Assembly: GCF_001458115.1 (NCBI RefSeq) | Contig: NZ_CZRP01000012.1 | Coordinates: forward strand, 620,001 to 684,000 | Direction of reading: 5' to 3' | DNA length: 64,000 bases | Origin: Gracilibacillus massiliensis | GTDB lineage: Bacteria > Bacillota > Bacilli > Bacillales > Amphibacillaceae | Shown: in pieces, positions 54,429-63,859 of the stretch | Layout of the letters: each line of letters opens with the position of its first letter | Position numbering within the stretch: the first letter of the stretch is position 1 | The notes under the pieces: generated by a model | Databases searched by the model: none | Told to the model about the DNA's origin: nothing | What the model saw: only the letters and a program-made list of their open reading frames with translations | Made by a program: the position numbers and the translations under genes

Positions 54429-54476
54429 CCTCTATTCAAATGAAAGTTCGAATTGTTTTAAATCTTTGAATAGAGG
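54429..54476 (+). promoter_or_regulatory. Hairpin over the dapA ribosome site
   Basis: Perfect 12-bp stem: CCTCTATTCAAA (54429-54440) pairs with TTTGAATAGAGG (54465-54476). The AGAGG of the ribosome site is inside the 3' arm, so the site is covered when the hairpin forms. The same GAATAGAGGTG occurs at the start of the riboswitch (54172-54182) and could compete for the 5' arm. Confidence 0.7.
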
Positions 54477-54486
54477 TGGATATGAC

Positions 54487-55377
54487 ATGAATTTTGGTCG
54501 TGTATTAACAGCAATGGTAACTCCGTTTGATTCGAATGGAGAGATTGATTACGGAAAAACAGAAAGATTAATTCATCATTTATTACAAAATGGAACAGAT
54601 GCATTAGTTGTGGCTGGAACTACTGGTGAGTCACCAACTTTATCAAAAGAAGAAAAAATTTCTTTATTAAAATTCGTGGTTAAAACTGTAAATCACAGAG
54701 TTCCCGTGATTGCTGGTACTGGTTCTAATAATACGAGAGAATCGATCGAACTTACCAAAAAAGCGGAAATGATTGGTGTTGATGCGATTATGCTTGTTGC
54801 ACCATATTATAATAAACCATCACAAGAAGGGTTGTACCAACATTTCAAAGTAATTGCCGAAGCTACAACATTACCAGTGATGATCTATAATATCCCAGGT
54901 AGAACGAGCGTTAACATTGAACCAGCTACCATTATTGATTTATCTAAAATTGAAAATATCGTATCTGTAAAAGAAGCTAGTGGAAACTTAGATGCAATGG
55001 CAACGATCATTCGTGAGACAGACGATAATTTTTCACTATATTCAGGAGATGATAATTTAACACTACCGGCAGTGGCAATCGGTGCAAACGGAATTGTCTC
55101 GGTATCATCTCACATTGTTGGCAATGAAATGAATGACATGGTTTCTGCTTGTCAAAAAGGTGATATGCTTCGAGCTCAAGAACTACATCACTATTTATTG
55201 CCTAGTATGAAATCTATCTTTATGGCTCCAAGCCCTTCACCTGTCAAAGCAGCATTAGCGATGAATGGAATCGACGTAGGAAGTGTTCGATTACCATTAG
55301 TACCATTAAATGAACAGGAAATGAGCTTATTACGTCATGAACTACATTTTACCCAAGAGAACTATTATGCAGGATAG
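54487..55377 (+). CDS. dapA: 4-hydroxy-tetrahydrodipicolinate synthase
   Basis: 296 aa. Condenses pyruvate and aspartate semialdehyde, the first step to lysine, dipicolinate and peptidoglycan meso-diaminopimelate. GTTGESPTLS holds the catalytic Thr pair, YYNKPSQEGL, IYNIPGRTSVNI (Tyr, Arg) and SVKEASG (Schiff-base Lys) follow. Start ATG 54487 after AGAGGTGG. A typical full-length enzyme; control is by the riboswitch. Confidence 0.97.
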   Translation: MNFGRVLTAMVTPFDSNGEIDYGKTERLIHHLLQNGTDALVVAGTTGESPTLSKEEKISLLKFVVKTVNHRVPVIAGTGSNNTRESIELTKKAEMIGVDAIMLVAPYYNKPSQEGLYQHFKVIAEATTLPVMIYNIPGRTSVNIEPATIIDLSKIENIVSVKEASGNLDAMATIIRETDDNFSLYSGDDNLTLPAVAIGANGIVSVSSHIVGNEMNDMVSACQKGDMLRAQELHHYLLPSMKSIFMAPSPSPVKAALAMNGIDVGSVRLPLVPLNEQEMSLLRHELHFTQENYYAG

Positions 55378-55380
55378 ACT

Positions 55381-55415
55381 AAAAGCCGCAGATTAAGATA
55401 ATCTGCGGCTTTTTG
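55381..55415. terminator. Terminator of dapA
   Basis: Perfect 15-bp stem (55381-55395 with 55399-55413), loop AGA. T run on plus strand and A run before, so it may also serve the convergent peptidase gene. Confidence 0.9.
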
Positions 55416-55432
55416 ACATTTCAATAGTGGAC

Positions 55433-56584
55433 CTATTCATTATTCACTTTTGCTAACTGATCTATCACATAAGCAAGCAGTACGGTTCTAGGTACAAACG
55501 AGTTTAATTCTAAATATTCACTTTCACGATGTGCCCGTCCTCCAATAGGTCCTAAGCCGTCAACCGTTGGTATACCAAGTGCAGATGTAAAAGAAGCATC
55601 CGACCCACCGCCTGTTTCGGTATCTTTAATAAAAATATCGAGTTCATCCCCTACTTTTTTAATAATACGCAACAGTTGTTCGGTTTGCTCTGTTTTTTCC
55701 ATTGGCGGACGATTAATATCGCCTTCGATCTTTACTTTCGTTCCATCGACTTCCGTACTTTCAATGATTGATTTTATTTGCTCTTTAATTTCGACTACTT
55801 GTTCTTGTGTTCGAAAACGCACATCGATCTGAGCGGTGGCATGATCAGAAACCGTATTTACCGACGTTCCACCTTCTATCAAGCCTACATTAACATGAAT
55901 ACCTTCTTCCTCATCGGTAATCTCATAGAATTGAATAATTTTATGTGCTAATTCTTCGATTGCACTTCTCCCCTTCTCAGGTTCTATCCCTGAATGAGCA
56001 GCTTTACCAATCACTTCTAACGTGTAAAGCCCTTTACCCCTACGCGCTGAGACAATCGCTCCATTTTTACGAGCTGGTTCCATTACTAATGCATATTTTT
56101 TATCCGTTGCACGTTTCTCAATTAATTCTCTTGATGTTAACGAACCTATCTCTTCATCACTTGTTAATAAAATTTCTACTTGATAAACTGAATCTTTTTC
56201 ACTATCTAACAATGCTCTTATCGCAAAATAAACAGACACAAGGCTTGCTTTCATATCAATTACACCAGGCCCATATGCACGATTTTCATCCGTTCGAAAC
56301 GGTCTCTCTTTTACTGTACCTTTTTCAAATACGGTATCCATATGGGTCATAATTAAAATGGTTGGTTTTGTGTTGTCCTGTTTTTTCTTTTTTATTATTA
56401 AATGATTGCCAAATTCTTCTTGTTCTATTTCCTTAATCTCAAAATCAAGTTCTTGATATAACTTTTTCATCAGTTTACCTACTTGATCGACTCCTGCTTT
56501 ATCATATGATCCACTATCGATATTCACTAATTTTTCAAGCAATTGCAGCATTTGATCCTGATGTTTTTCTATATATGTTTTCAT
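55433..56584 (-). CDS. M20-family metallopeptidase (carboxypeptidase G2-like)
   Basis: 383 aa. Zinc and catalytic motifs: MTHMDTVF (His and Asp), GVIDMKASLV, TSDEEIGS (catalytic Glu), and the C-terminal AHRESEYLEL His. A dimerisation domain lies about 180-290 (GKGLYTLEVIGKAAHSG). Likely removes a C-terminal residue or deacylates an amino acid; substrate unknown. Start ATG 56584 after TAAGGGA. Confidence 0.9.
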   Translation of the reverse strand: MKTYIEKHQDQMLQLLEKLVNIDSGSYDKAGVDQVGKLMKKLYQELDFEIKEIEQEEFGNHLIIKKKKQDNTKPTILIMTHMDTVFEKGTVKERPFRTDENRAYGPGVIDMKASLVSVYFAIRALLDSEKDSVYQVEILLTSDEEIGSLTSRELIEKRATDKKYALVMEPARKNGAIVSARRGKGLYTLEVIGKAAHSGIEPEKGRSAIEELAHKIIQFYEITDEEEGIHVNVGLIEGGTSVNTVSDHATAQIDVRFRTQEQVVEIKEQIKSIIESTEVDGTKVKIEGDINRPPMEKTEQTEQLLRIIKKVGDELDIFIKDTETGGGSDASFTSALGIPTVDGLGPIGGRAHRESEYLELNSFVPRTVLLAYVIDQLAKVNNE

Positions 56585-56690
56585 AATGTAGTTTCCCTTA
56601 CTTTCTTTATAGATTAACAAAATCATACTATAAATTGACTGTTTTTGCTATACTAACCGTAACTCTACTTTTAAAGAAGGAGATTTCCAG

Positions 56691-57134
56691 ATGCACATTT
56701 TTGTAGACGCGGATGCTTGTCCGGTTGTAGATATTATTATCGCGGAAGCTAACGCCAAGGAGATTGAGGTAACATTAGTAAAAAGCTATAACCATTTTTC
56801 CATGAAAGAGCATCCAGCTCATGTTACGGTTAAGTATGTAGATGATGGCGCAGACTCAGCTGATTATCGCATTGTCCAAATGATTCAGAAAAATGACCTT
56901 CTAATCACTCAGGATTATGGATTAGCTTCTTTATGCTTGGAAAAAGGGTGCTTCTGCATGCATCATAAAGGCTTTCGTTATACAAAAGAAAAAATGGACC
57001 AAATGTTGCAGGAACGACATATAAATGCAAAAGCCAGAAAAGCTGGATACCGAACAAAAGGTCCAAAAAAATTTACGGAAGAGCAAAAAGAAAACTTCCG
57101 TATCAAATTACGAAAGTTTTTAATGAATAGTTAG
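56691..57134 (+). CDS. yqxD: YaiI/YqxD family protein (UPF0178, DUF188)
   Basis: 147 aa with the family's PIN-like layout: [40 protein letters not shown], and [20 protein letters not shown] at the end. Function unknown. Ribosome site AAGGAGA. Confidence 0.88.
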   Translation: MHIFVDADACPVVDIIIAEANAKEIEVTLVKSYNHFSMKEHPAHVTVKYVDDGADSADYRIVQMIQKNDLLITQDYGLASLCLEKGCFCMHHKGFRYTKEKMDQMLQERHINAKARKAGYRTKGPKKFTEEQKENFRIKLRKFLMNS

Positions 57135-57280
57135 TTTTCTTCATTATCCTGTGAAACAATCTCAGCAATTGTGCTTACTTGCCAGCGTTTTGCTGTTTCC
57201 TCGTTCACCTCGTAAATTTTACCTGCTCGTAATACTTCTTTGTTATACGTTGATTGAACTAGCATTTTTACTTTTGTCAT
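57131..57280 (-). CDS. Small protein, translationally coupled to the hydrolase gene
   Basis: 49 aa, below the usual cut-off. ATG 57280 is in a TAATG overlap with the upstream hydrolase stop and after AAGGAG. N-terminus [20 protein letters not shown], then [13 protein letters not shown] and an acidic end. The short beta-rich type resembles small phage structural or head-associated proteins, but this is only a resemblance. Its stop overlaps the convergent yqxD end. Confidence 0.65.
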   Translation of the reverse strand: MTKVKMLVQSTYNKEVLRAGKIYEVNEETAKRWQVSTIAEIVSQDNEEN

Positions 57281-58080
57281 TATTTTTTCGCTCCTTGGTG
57301 GATATATCCCTTAAGCCAATCAAGACAAGCATTCTTCCATTCTCTTGTGTTTGGATGTTCATCTGCAAGACCTAAGCCATGTCGGCCATCTTGATAAATA
57401 TGTAATTCATAAGGAATGTCATGCGCTTGCAATGCTTCTGCATATTTCAAGCTATTAAATGCTGGTACTGCTTGATCATTTGCAGTCGTCCAAATAAATG
57501 CTGGTGGTGTATCTTTATGGACAATTTTTTCACAAGAGAATTGATCCATTAATTTTTGATCAGGATTTAAACCTAATAAATTTTGTTTGCTGCCTTGATG
57601 TGTATGGTCTTCCATTGTGATTACCGGGTAACATAAAATTTGAAAATCTGGTCTAGATGAATATTCATTAGGTAGATCATCAGGTACAGAGGTTTCCTTG
57701 AAATGATTACTAATAGTGGCTGCTAAATGACCTCCAGCTGAAAAACCAAGTACCCCTACCTTACTATCACAAGACAATCCCCATTCTCTTAAATTGGAGC
57801 GAATTAACTGAATAGCAAGTTGTCCTTGTTTAATAGTTATTTGGTTTTGTATCGGTGCTACTTGATACCTCAATACACAAGCATGGTAACCATTTTGATT
57901 GAGCCACTCGGCAACAGGTTCTCCCTCATGATAAGCACGATGCTGATAACCACCTCCAGGAATCACTAAAACTAAAGGGGCATCTGGCCGATTCTCTAAA
58001 ACATAAGGTGTAATACTGGGACAATTTTGATGTAATGCATCCTCTTCCCAATTAACTTCTATTTTATCTAAAATATTCAA
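57280..58080 (-). CDS. Alpha/beta hydrolase (esterase/lipase-like)
   Basis: 266 aa. Oxyanion-hole GGGYQHRAYHEGEPVAEWLN, nucleophile elbow GFSAGG, acid in NDQAVPAFNS and histidine in DGRHGLGLA; this is the BD-FAE/acetyl-xylan-esterase-like group. Probably deacetylates a sugar polymer or similar ester. TTG start, nine bases after AAAGGTGG. Confidence 0.87.
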   Translation of the reverse strand: MNILDKIEVNWEEDALHQNCPSITPYVLENRPDAPLVLVIPGGGYQHRAYHEGEPVAEWLNQNGYHACVLRYQVAPIQNQITIKQGQLAIQLIRSNLREWGLSCDSKVGVLGFSAGGHLAATISNHFKETSVPDDLPNEYSSRPDFQILCYPVITMEDHTHQGSKQNLLGLNPDQKLMDQFSCEKIVHKDTPPAFIWTTANDQAVPAFNSLKYAEALQAHDIPYELHIYQDGRHGLGLADEHPNTREWKNACLDWLKGYIHQGAKK

Positions 58081-58259
58081 CGGAACAAACCACCTTTATC
58101 TACCATTTTGTACTAGTATATCATAAGGGATCTGTAATTGTATCTAGTCAAAGTCATTAGAAACTTCTCGTTATATAGGTGAATACCCTATCCAAATTAA
58201 TGTTGCTGCATAGGCTACTACCAAGTGATGAAAGTTTATTACAGGAAGGAGAATTCATC

Positions 58260-58541
58260 ATGTATCGTCAGCAACCAATGAGACCTCAACAATTCAGGCA
58301 TCAACCACACCCGCAAGAAAGGTTTTTTGGCCCAATTGGCCCCCTAGGTGCAGGTTTATTAGGGTTTGGATTAGGATTTCTAGGCGGAGAATTAATCGAT
58401 GGACCACCTGGCCCCTATCCATATCCGCCTTACCCACCCTATTACAATTATCCACCATACGGTCCACCTTTCCCTCCAGGACCAGGTATAGGACCGGGTC
58501 CAGGCCCTTATGGACCAGGACCTTATTTCGGACCTTTTTAG
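58260..58541 (+). CDS. Gly/Pro/Tyr-rich coat-like protein
   Basis: 93 aa. N-terminus rich in Gln, Pro and Arg, a short Gly/Leu hydrophobic part (LGAGLLGFGLGFLGGELIDG) and a C-terminus of repeated Pro, Tyr and Gly (PYPPYPPY, PGPGPYGPG). This composition is typical of spore-coat or surface proteins of Bacillaceae. Start ATG 58260 after AGGAAGGAG. Confidence 0.7.
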   Translation: MYRQQPMRPQQFRHQPHPQERFFGPIGPLGAGLLGFGLGFLGGELIDGPPGPYPYPPYPPYYNYPPYGPPFPPGPGIGPGPGPYGPGPYFGPF

Positions 58542-58551
58542 TCTGTTATGA

Positions 58552-58587
58552 TAAAAAAAGTGCTCAGATTTTAGTCATCTGAGCACT
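58552..58587 (-). terminator. Terminator of the 59.6-58.6 kb minus-strand genes
   Basis: Perfect 11-bp stem (58559-58569 with 58577-58587); seven T follow on the minus strand. Confidence 0.85.
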
Positions 58588-59173
58588 AATTCAGATCTTT
58601 TTCATAAAGAACTTCATTATTGTCATTTATCCCTCTTAAATTTACTGCATGTCTATTTTCTCCAGACCAATTTATTAGAAACATTCGTTCTGAATTGACT
58701 TGATATGTATAGGTTTCAATTTGTTCTTGAGCATACATTTTTTCATATTGATAATCGTCGACAACATCAATTTCTATCTGGGTAATGTCCTGATTATGAA
58801 CGATACCAAAGAAATTCCAAACATACTGATCGTTTGTTTGTGTAGCTTGCCATGAGTAATTAAGCTCCTCAGAAGTATCTATGGGGATACCTCCAACTCC
58901 ACTACCAGGAGTCCAAAGAAAACCAAATCTTCTCTCAATCATATTAGCAGAGAACCATTCTTTATACTTTCCTAAATATATTCGGACATCACCAAGTTCA
59001 ACTTCTTCTATGATTTCCGAAGGTCCATAATGATACGATCGTTCCGACTGCTCATATGCAGCTGACGGTGATAAGTGGTAATATTGAAAAAATGAAGATT
59101 TAGAAACAACAAAAACAATTAATAAGACTGCAAAAGTCCACTCTATAATGGACTTGTGTTTCTCTTTCTTCAT
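58586..59173 (-). CDS. Membrane-anchored hypothetical protein
   Basis: 195 aa. One N-terminal helix (about 9-28, IIEWTFAVLLIVFVVSKSSF) and a beta-rich outer domain with many aromatic residues. Starts in a four-base ATGA overlap with the upstream gene, which has the same topology. No family recognised. Confidence 0.7.
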   Translation of the reverse strand: MKKEKHKSIIEWTFAVLLIVFVVSKSSFFQYYHLSPSAAYEQSERSYHYGPSEIIEEVELGDVRIYLGKYKEWFSANMIERRFGFLWTPGSGVGGIPIDTSEELNYSWQATQTNDQYVWNFFGIVHNQDITQIEIDVVDDYQYEKMYAQEQIETYTYQVNSERMFLINWSGENRHAVNLRGINDNNEVLYEKDLN

Positions 59174-59646
59174 TCAATTGTACCTCCATTATCTATAGGT
59201 ACATCTACTTGAAAAGAACGATCATACCATTCATATTCGATTGTAATTGATTCTGTATCGATAGGTATTTTTTCAAATCCAGACACCGAAGAACTTATGT
59301 AACCCCAATGTGAGCTTGAGCCTCCATTAAATTCATATGATTTTCCTTCTGCAGTTGTTAAGTACATGGCGCTTTCAGAAAAACTCCAACCTTGTTCACC
59401 TTTTTTTATCTTATAAATTAATATGGTTGCCTCGTCCGATATAATCAAATGTTTAAAATAAATATGATCAGCGCCAACTTGAGCTTCTTTATCTATTTCA
59501 TAATGAATCGCTTCACTTGCATTAATTTTAGCTTCTAAATTATCGGGTATAGAAACTGGAAGTACTCCCTTTATGCCTGCTAAAATATCTGGAACTAGAA
59601 GTAATAAGGCAACAATAATGAGAGTTCTTCTTATGAATTTCTCCAT
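59170..59646 (-). CDS. Membrane-anchored hypothetical protein
   Basis: 158 aa. N-terminal helix (about 6-22, RTLIIVALLLLVPDILAGI) and an outer beta-rich domain (ILIYKIKKGEQGWSFSESAM, ITIEYEWYDRSFQVDVP). Overlaps the next gene by four bases, so the two probably act together. Family not recognised. Ribosome site AAAGGAG. Confidence 0.7.
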   Translation of the reverse strand: MEKFIRRTLIIVALLLLVPDILAGIKGVLPVSIPDNLEAKINASEAIHYEIDKEAQVGADHIYFKHLIISDEATILIYKIKKGEQGWSFSESAMYLTTAEGKSYEFNGGSSSHWGYISSSVSGFEKIPIDTESITIEYEWYDRSFQVDVPIDNGGTIE

Positions 59647-59823
59647 CTAAAGACTCCTTTTATTAATAGTTGACTCTACTTTACCATACTAAAATTGGTA
59701 ATTCTATAGGGAAAATGTATTTCTCCGTCATTATAACGAGAGATAGGACTGACAAACAATCAAATAATGAAACCTATATAATATTAAAATCGTCTTATCA
59801 TGTAAAGAGAAGGAGTGTGGCTA

Positions 59824-60159
59824 ATGAAAAGAAAAGTATTCATTGCTTTTGCTGTTATATTGTTCAGTATTTCAATCGTAGGGTGTGGCAATTCTCACAT
59901 GGAAGGTATTATTTTAGAAGTAACAGAAAATGAGATATTACTTTCAGAAAATCTTTCTCTGGACAAGTATGAAGATGTAAAAAACAAATCAATTTCAGAG
60001 ATACAGGAAGAAGAAAAGAGTATTTCCTTAATTTATTTAGCATATGACAATACAGAGGAATGGTCAAAAGGTGATGAGGTAAAAGGATGGATTGATGGAG
60101 ATATAATGACATCTTCTCCTGAGCAAGCTAAGGCTAAGAAAATTCAATTAAAAGAATAA
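59824..60159 (+). CDS. Lipoprotein, DUF3221-like
   Basis: 111 aa. Signal peptide with lipobox SIVGC (Cys at residue 20), then a small OB-like domain: GIILEVTENEILLSE ... GDEVKGWIDG, which is the pattern of DUF3221/YobA-type lipoproteins. Start ATG 59824 after AAGGAGTG. Function unknown. Confidence 0.78.
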   Translation: MKRKVFIAFAVILFSISIVGCGNSHMEGIILEVTENEILLSENLSLDKYEDVKNKSISEIQEEEKSISLIYLAYDNTEEWSKGDEVKGWIDGDIMTSSPEQAKAKKIQLKE

Positions 60160-60192
60160 GTTTCTCAACAGTCCGGGGTAATTAGCCAGTAA

Positions 60193-60220
60193 AAATCGTA
60201 TAGCATTAACTATACGATTT
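60193..60220 (+). terminator. Weak hairpin after the lipoprotein gene
   Basis: 11-bp stem (60193-60203 with 60210-60220); only a short T stretch is in the stem end, so termination is uncertain. Confidence 0.5.
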
Positions 60221-60292
60221 GACATTAAATATCCAATTAAGTGAACTATTTTCAAAATAACCTGTCCATATATACGTGCAATAATCACGTTT

Positions 60293-61207
60293 CTAAAACA
60301 AGTGCATGCTTAAATAACGTTCTCCTGTATCTGGTGCGACACAGACAACTTTTTTGCCTTTACCAAGTTTTTGGGCAACTTGTATCGCTGCAAATACTGC
60401 TGCACCTGCTGAAGGTCCGACAAAGATACCTTCCTCTGAAGCTAAGCGTTTAAATGTATTAATCGCATCTTCATCACCTATTTGAATAATTTCATCATAA
60501 ATAGACGTATTTAAAATATCTGGCACAAAACCTGGACTTGTGCCTACGAGCTTGTGTTTACCTGGTTTACCACCTGATAATACGGGAGAACCTTGAGGCT
60601 CGACAACTGCTATATGTAAATGTGGAAGTCTTTCTTTTAAGGTTTCACCTGTACCGGTAATCGTACCTCCTGTTCCAGCAGTTGCTACAAATCCATCTAA
60701 TTGTTCATCCATTTGTTCTAGAATTTCTAATGCGGTTGTTTTGCGATGAATATCTGGATTTGCTTTATTTTCAAACTGTTGCGGTATAAAACTATTGGGA
60801 ATTTCATCTACCAGTTCTTTTGCCTTTTTTATCGCTCCTGGCATTTTCTCGCTACTAGGTGTTAATACTACCTTTGCACCAAATGCCTTTAAAATATTGA
60901 TTCGTTCCTGGGTCATGTTATCAGGCATTACCAAAATCGCCTTATAACCTTTCGCTGCAGCTGTCATCGCTAAACCGATGCCAGTATTACCACTGGTAGG
61001 CTCAATAATCGTAGAATCTTCTTTTAATAAACCTAATCTTTCTGCTTCTACAATCATATTATAAGCGGCACGATCTTTGACGCTTTTAGAAGGATTAAAC
61101 ATCTCTAATTTTACATATATATCTGCTGCATCTTCTGGTACAATCCGATTTAATTTTACCATTGGTGTATTTCCAATCAACTCTGTCATATTTTGATATA
61201 CATTCAT
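60293..61207 (-). CDS. cysK: Cysteine synthase (O-acetylserine sulfhydrylase)
   Basis: 304 aa. PLP lysine in PSKSVKDRAA, TSGNTGIGLAM binds the substrate carboxylate, and GTGGTITGTGE binds phosphate. Produces cysteine from O-acetylserine and sulfide. Complete. Ribosome site AAGGGG. No T-box or S-box was seen in the upstream 520 bases. Confidence 0.95.
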   Translation of the reverse strand: MNVYQNMTELIGNTPMVKLNRIVPEDAADIYVKLEMFNPSKSVKDRAAYNMIVEAERLGLLKEDSTIIEPTSGNTGIGLAMTAAAKGYKAILVMPDNMTQERINILKAFGAKVVLTPSSEKMPGAIKKAKELVDEIPNSFIPQQFENKANPDIHRKTTALEILEQMDEQLDGFVATAGTGGTITGTGETLKERLPHLHIAVVEPQGSPVLSGGKPGKHKLVGTSPGFVPDILNTSIYDEIIQIGDEDAINTFKRLASEEGIFVGPSAGAAVFAAIQVAQKLGKGKKVVCVAPDTGERYLSMHLF

Positions 61208-61312
61208 TTTTTTAACCCCTTCCTAACCATATAAGCCTATCTTACCAATAATTAATGATAATACCAACGATCATGCTTTGATATGTTCAAAAGAAAACAC
61301 TACAAATGCTTG

Positions 61313-61522
61313 CTTGAGTAGATGTTGCACTTGTACACTTCTCCTTTTGGACGATATATGCTTTTATCGGACACTTAGGCAGATGCACACTTCTCCTTTT
61401 AGGCGATATATACTTTTATCGGACACTTGAGCAGATGTGCACTCCTCTTTTGGACGATATATGCTTTTATCGGACACTTGAGCAGATGCGCACTCCTCCT
61501 TTTGGGCGATATATACTTTTAA
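61313..61522. repeat. 52-bp tandem repeat, about four copies
   Basis: Copies begin near 61335, 61387, 61439 and 61490 (spacing 52, 52, 51), with a partial one before. The unit is roughly ACTTCTCCTTTTGGACGATA, then TATGCTTTTATCGGACACTT, then GAGCAGATGC. Copies differ at a few positions. There are no variable spacers, so it is a minisatellite and not a CRISPR. It lies upstream of cysK and after lutC, in a 520-base gap with no other gene. Confidence 0.85.
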
Positions 61523-61660
61523 TAAACTATTTCGATTAGTGCACAGTAATTTAGTAAAATGAAGATACCCATGGAAAATGGACAGCCGGAGCAGAGGTTA
61601 ACCAGTTAAGATTATTCCAAAATTACCACACAGTTTATTGCTAGTATCTTCCTTATACGC

Positions 61661-61710
61661 AAGAAAATCCAAGCGATTTCAATAGTTATTTGAAATCGCT
61701 TGGATTCTTC
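61661..61710 (-). terminator. Terminator of lutABC
   Basis: 17-bp stem (61666-61682 with 61690-61706), loop of seven, T-rich on the minus strand. Confidence 0.85.
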
Positions 61711-61728
61711 TAATTTTGCTGTATTCTT

Positions 61729-62433
61729 TTATATGTCGTCTACCACAATGTAAGCAGCTCTAATCGGACCGTGTACACCGACGACTAGATTCATCTCAAT
61801 ATCGGCACTATTACTAGGCCCAGTGATGAAATTTATACAGGTTGCAATATCCTCGTCATTTTCTACTTGTTGATGAATGTAATCTGTCGCTTGGGTCATT
61901 CTTTTGACAATCGTTGATTTAGGTATAATCGCGATATAGTTAGCTGGTAATAAACTAACAGATCGGCCCTGGCCCTTATCATTTAACAAAACTACTGTAC
62001 CAGACTCTGCCAAGGTAATATCACTAAAAGTAATCCCAATATCTGCTCGCTCCGCAAAATGTACAGAAGCCTCTCGATCGTGTCGATTCCACTTAAAGGA
62101 ATCTAGTTGTGCCAGAAAATCAGAGATATTGTTTTCTTCAAATCGCTTATCTTCAGAATACACCACTGTTTTTGATTGGTATTGGTTCATAATCGACTCG
62201 ATAGTTGCGGATAGTTCATTTACATTAGTCTGAAAAAAATCGGTATGGATATTGTCACACTGCTCTTTTAATACCGTAATTAACTGATCTTGGTCATACC
62301 CTTCCAATACATTTCGCTGTGGTGTAACAGACCAGGTAGGTTTCTCCACTGGCTTATCAGTTGCTATCCCGCCAATCTTTGCTCTTATATTTTCTAGAAA
62401 GCGGTCTCGATTGATTATGTTACCTTTTGGCAT
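61729..62433 (-). CDS. lutC: Lactate utilization protein C
   Basis: 234 aa LUD-domain protein. [20 protein letters not shown] and [20 protein letters not shown] carry the family signature. Acts with LutA and LutB as an iron-sulfur L-lactate oxidase. The start is ATG 62433 after GAGGTG, inside the end of lutB (14-base overlap). Confidence 0.94.
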   Translation of the reverse strand: MPKGNIINRDRFLENIRAKIGGIATDKPVEKPTWSVTPQRNVLEGYDQDQLITVLKEQCDNIHTDFFQTNVNELSATIESIMNQYQSKTVVYSEDKRFEENNISDFLAQLDSFKWNRHDREASVHFAERADIGITFSDITLAESGTVVLLNDKGQGRSVSLLPANYIAIIPKSTIVKRMTQATDYIHQQVENDEDIATCINFITGPSNSADIEMNLVVGVHGPIRAAYIVVDDI

Positions 62434-63859
62434 CTTGTTCACCTCGTTTCTCGCGATTCTTAAACCAATCACGAAAACGTTCATTCTCCGGTTTTGGAAA
62501 ATCTCTTGCATGCGTCCAGTGCTTTAATGGGCCAGGTCCTTTGGTAATCATTTGTTTTTTAGCAAACGGTGTAGACATAAATGGCGCCATTTTTGTTGCT
62601 GTCCTGTACAGATTAGCTGAATTCATGAGTTGTTCAAATCCTCGCATAGCAACTCTCTCTGACAAGGTTGACCTCTTTTCATCTTCGACAATTTTACGTC
62701 GATGCATGATCAGTTGTTCATGAAGTGGAATTTTAACTGGACATACTTCCGTACAAGCCCCACATAAAGAAGAGGCATAAGGCAGTTCTTTATATTCATC
62801 ATAATCAGATAAAAGTGGTGACAGTACAGCACCAATTGGGCCAGGATAAATCGATCCATAAGCATGACCACCTACATGGCGATACACAGGGCAAACATTG
62901 ATACAAGCGGCACAACGAATACAATGCAATGCTTCTTGAAATTCCGTGCCCAAAATTTTCGAACGACCATTATCGACAATCACAAGATGGAATTCCTCAG
63001 GGCCATCCGCTTCTTCTAATTGTTTTGGTCCGGTTAAAGCGGTAATATAACTTGTCAGCTTTTGACCAACTGCTGCACGCGTCAATAAACTAACTACAAC
63101 ATCTAACTCTTCCCAACCAGGTACAATACGTTCCATCCCCATCACCGTAATTTGTGTTTTCGGTAAAGCAGAGACCATTCTTGCATTTCCTTCATTGGTT
63201 ACCAAAGCAAATGAACCAGACTCTGCTACAGCAAAATTACACCCTGTGATGCCAAGGTCAGCAGAAAGAAACTCTTCACGTAGTTTTTCGCGAGCAAACA
63301 GTGCTAATTCTTCTGGTTTTTCGGTCTTCAGATAACCTAATTTTTCATTAAATACATCCCGTATTTGTTCTTTATTTTTATGAAGTGCTGGCGCAACAAT
63401 ATGGGAAGGGGGATCATGATCATCTATTTGCAGAATGTATTCCCCTAAGTCTGTTTCTATCACTTCACACCCTATTTCCTCTAGAGCCTCATTCATCGAA
63501 ATTTCTTCCGTTACCATCGATTTTGATTTCGCTATTTTTTTAGCATCTTTTTCTTTTGCTATTCTTTGAATATACTCATTTGCCTCTTCACCTGTTTCGG
63601 CAAAAAAGACATGACCACCTAATTCTGCTACTTTTTCACTCAATTGATTTAAATAATAATCGAGATGCTCAATCGTATGACTACGAATTTCTGAACCAAG
63701 CGTGCGCCAATCTTCCCAATCTCCTAACTCATCCGCTGCTGTTGCACGTTTATCTTGCAATCTCCCTTGAGCTGAGCGCACAGCACCACGCATAAAGTCA
63801 TCTTCAATTCCTTTTGTTACTCGTTTTTTAAAATCTTTCTCACCAATGTGCATCGGCAT
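62420..63859 (-). CDS. lutB: Lactate utilization iron-sulfur protein B
   Basis: 479 aa. An N-terminal LUD part ([20 protein letters not shown]) and two [4Fe-4S] motifs [19 protein letters not shown] and [18 protein letters not shown]. Normal length. ATG 63859 shares a base with the lutA stop (TAATG), after GAGGTGAC. Confidence 0.95.
   Translation of the reverse strand: MPMHIGEKDFKKRVTKGIEDDFMRGAVRSAQGRLQDKRATAADELGDWEDWRTLGSEIRSHTIEHLDYYLNQLSEKVAELGGHVFFAETGEEANEYIQRIAKEKDAKKIAKSKSMVTEEISMNEALEEIGCEVIETDLGEYILQIDDHDPPSHIVAPALHKNKEQIRDVFNEKLGYLKTEKPEELALFAREKLREEFLSADLGITGCNFAVAESGSFALVTNEGNARMVSALPKTQITVMGMERIVPGWEELDVVVSLLTRAAVGQKLTSYITALTGPKQLEEADGPEEFHLVIVDNGRSKILGTEFQEALHCIRCAACINVCPVYRHVGGHAYGSIYPGPIGAVLSPLLSDYDEYKELPYASSLCGACTEVCPVKIPLHEQLIMHRRKIVEDEKRSTLSERVAMRGFEQLMNSANLYRTATKMAPFMSTPFAKKQMITKGPGPLKHWTHARDFPKPENERFRDWFKNREKRGEQDAKR

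Noticed and set aside
61313-61522. Possible CRISPR array
   Set aside because: Units of 52 bases follow head to tail without variable spacers, and no cas genes are near.
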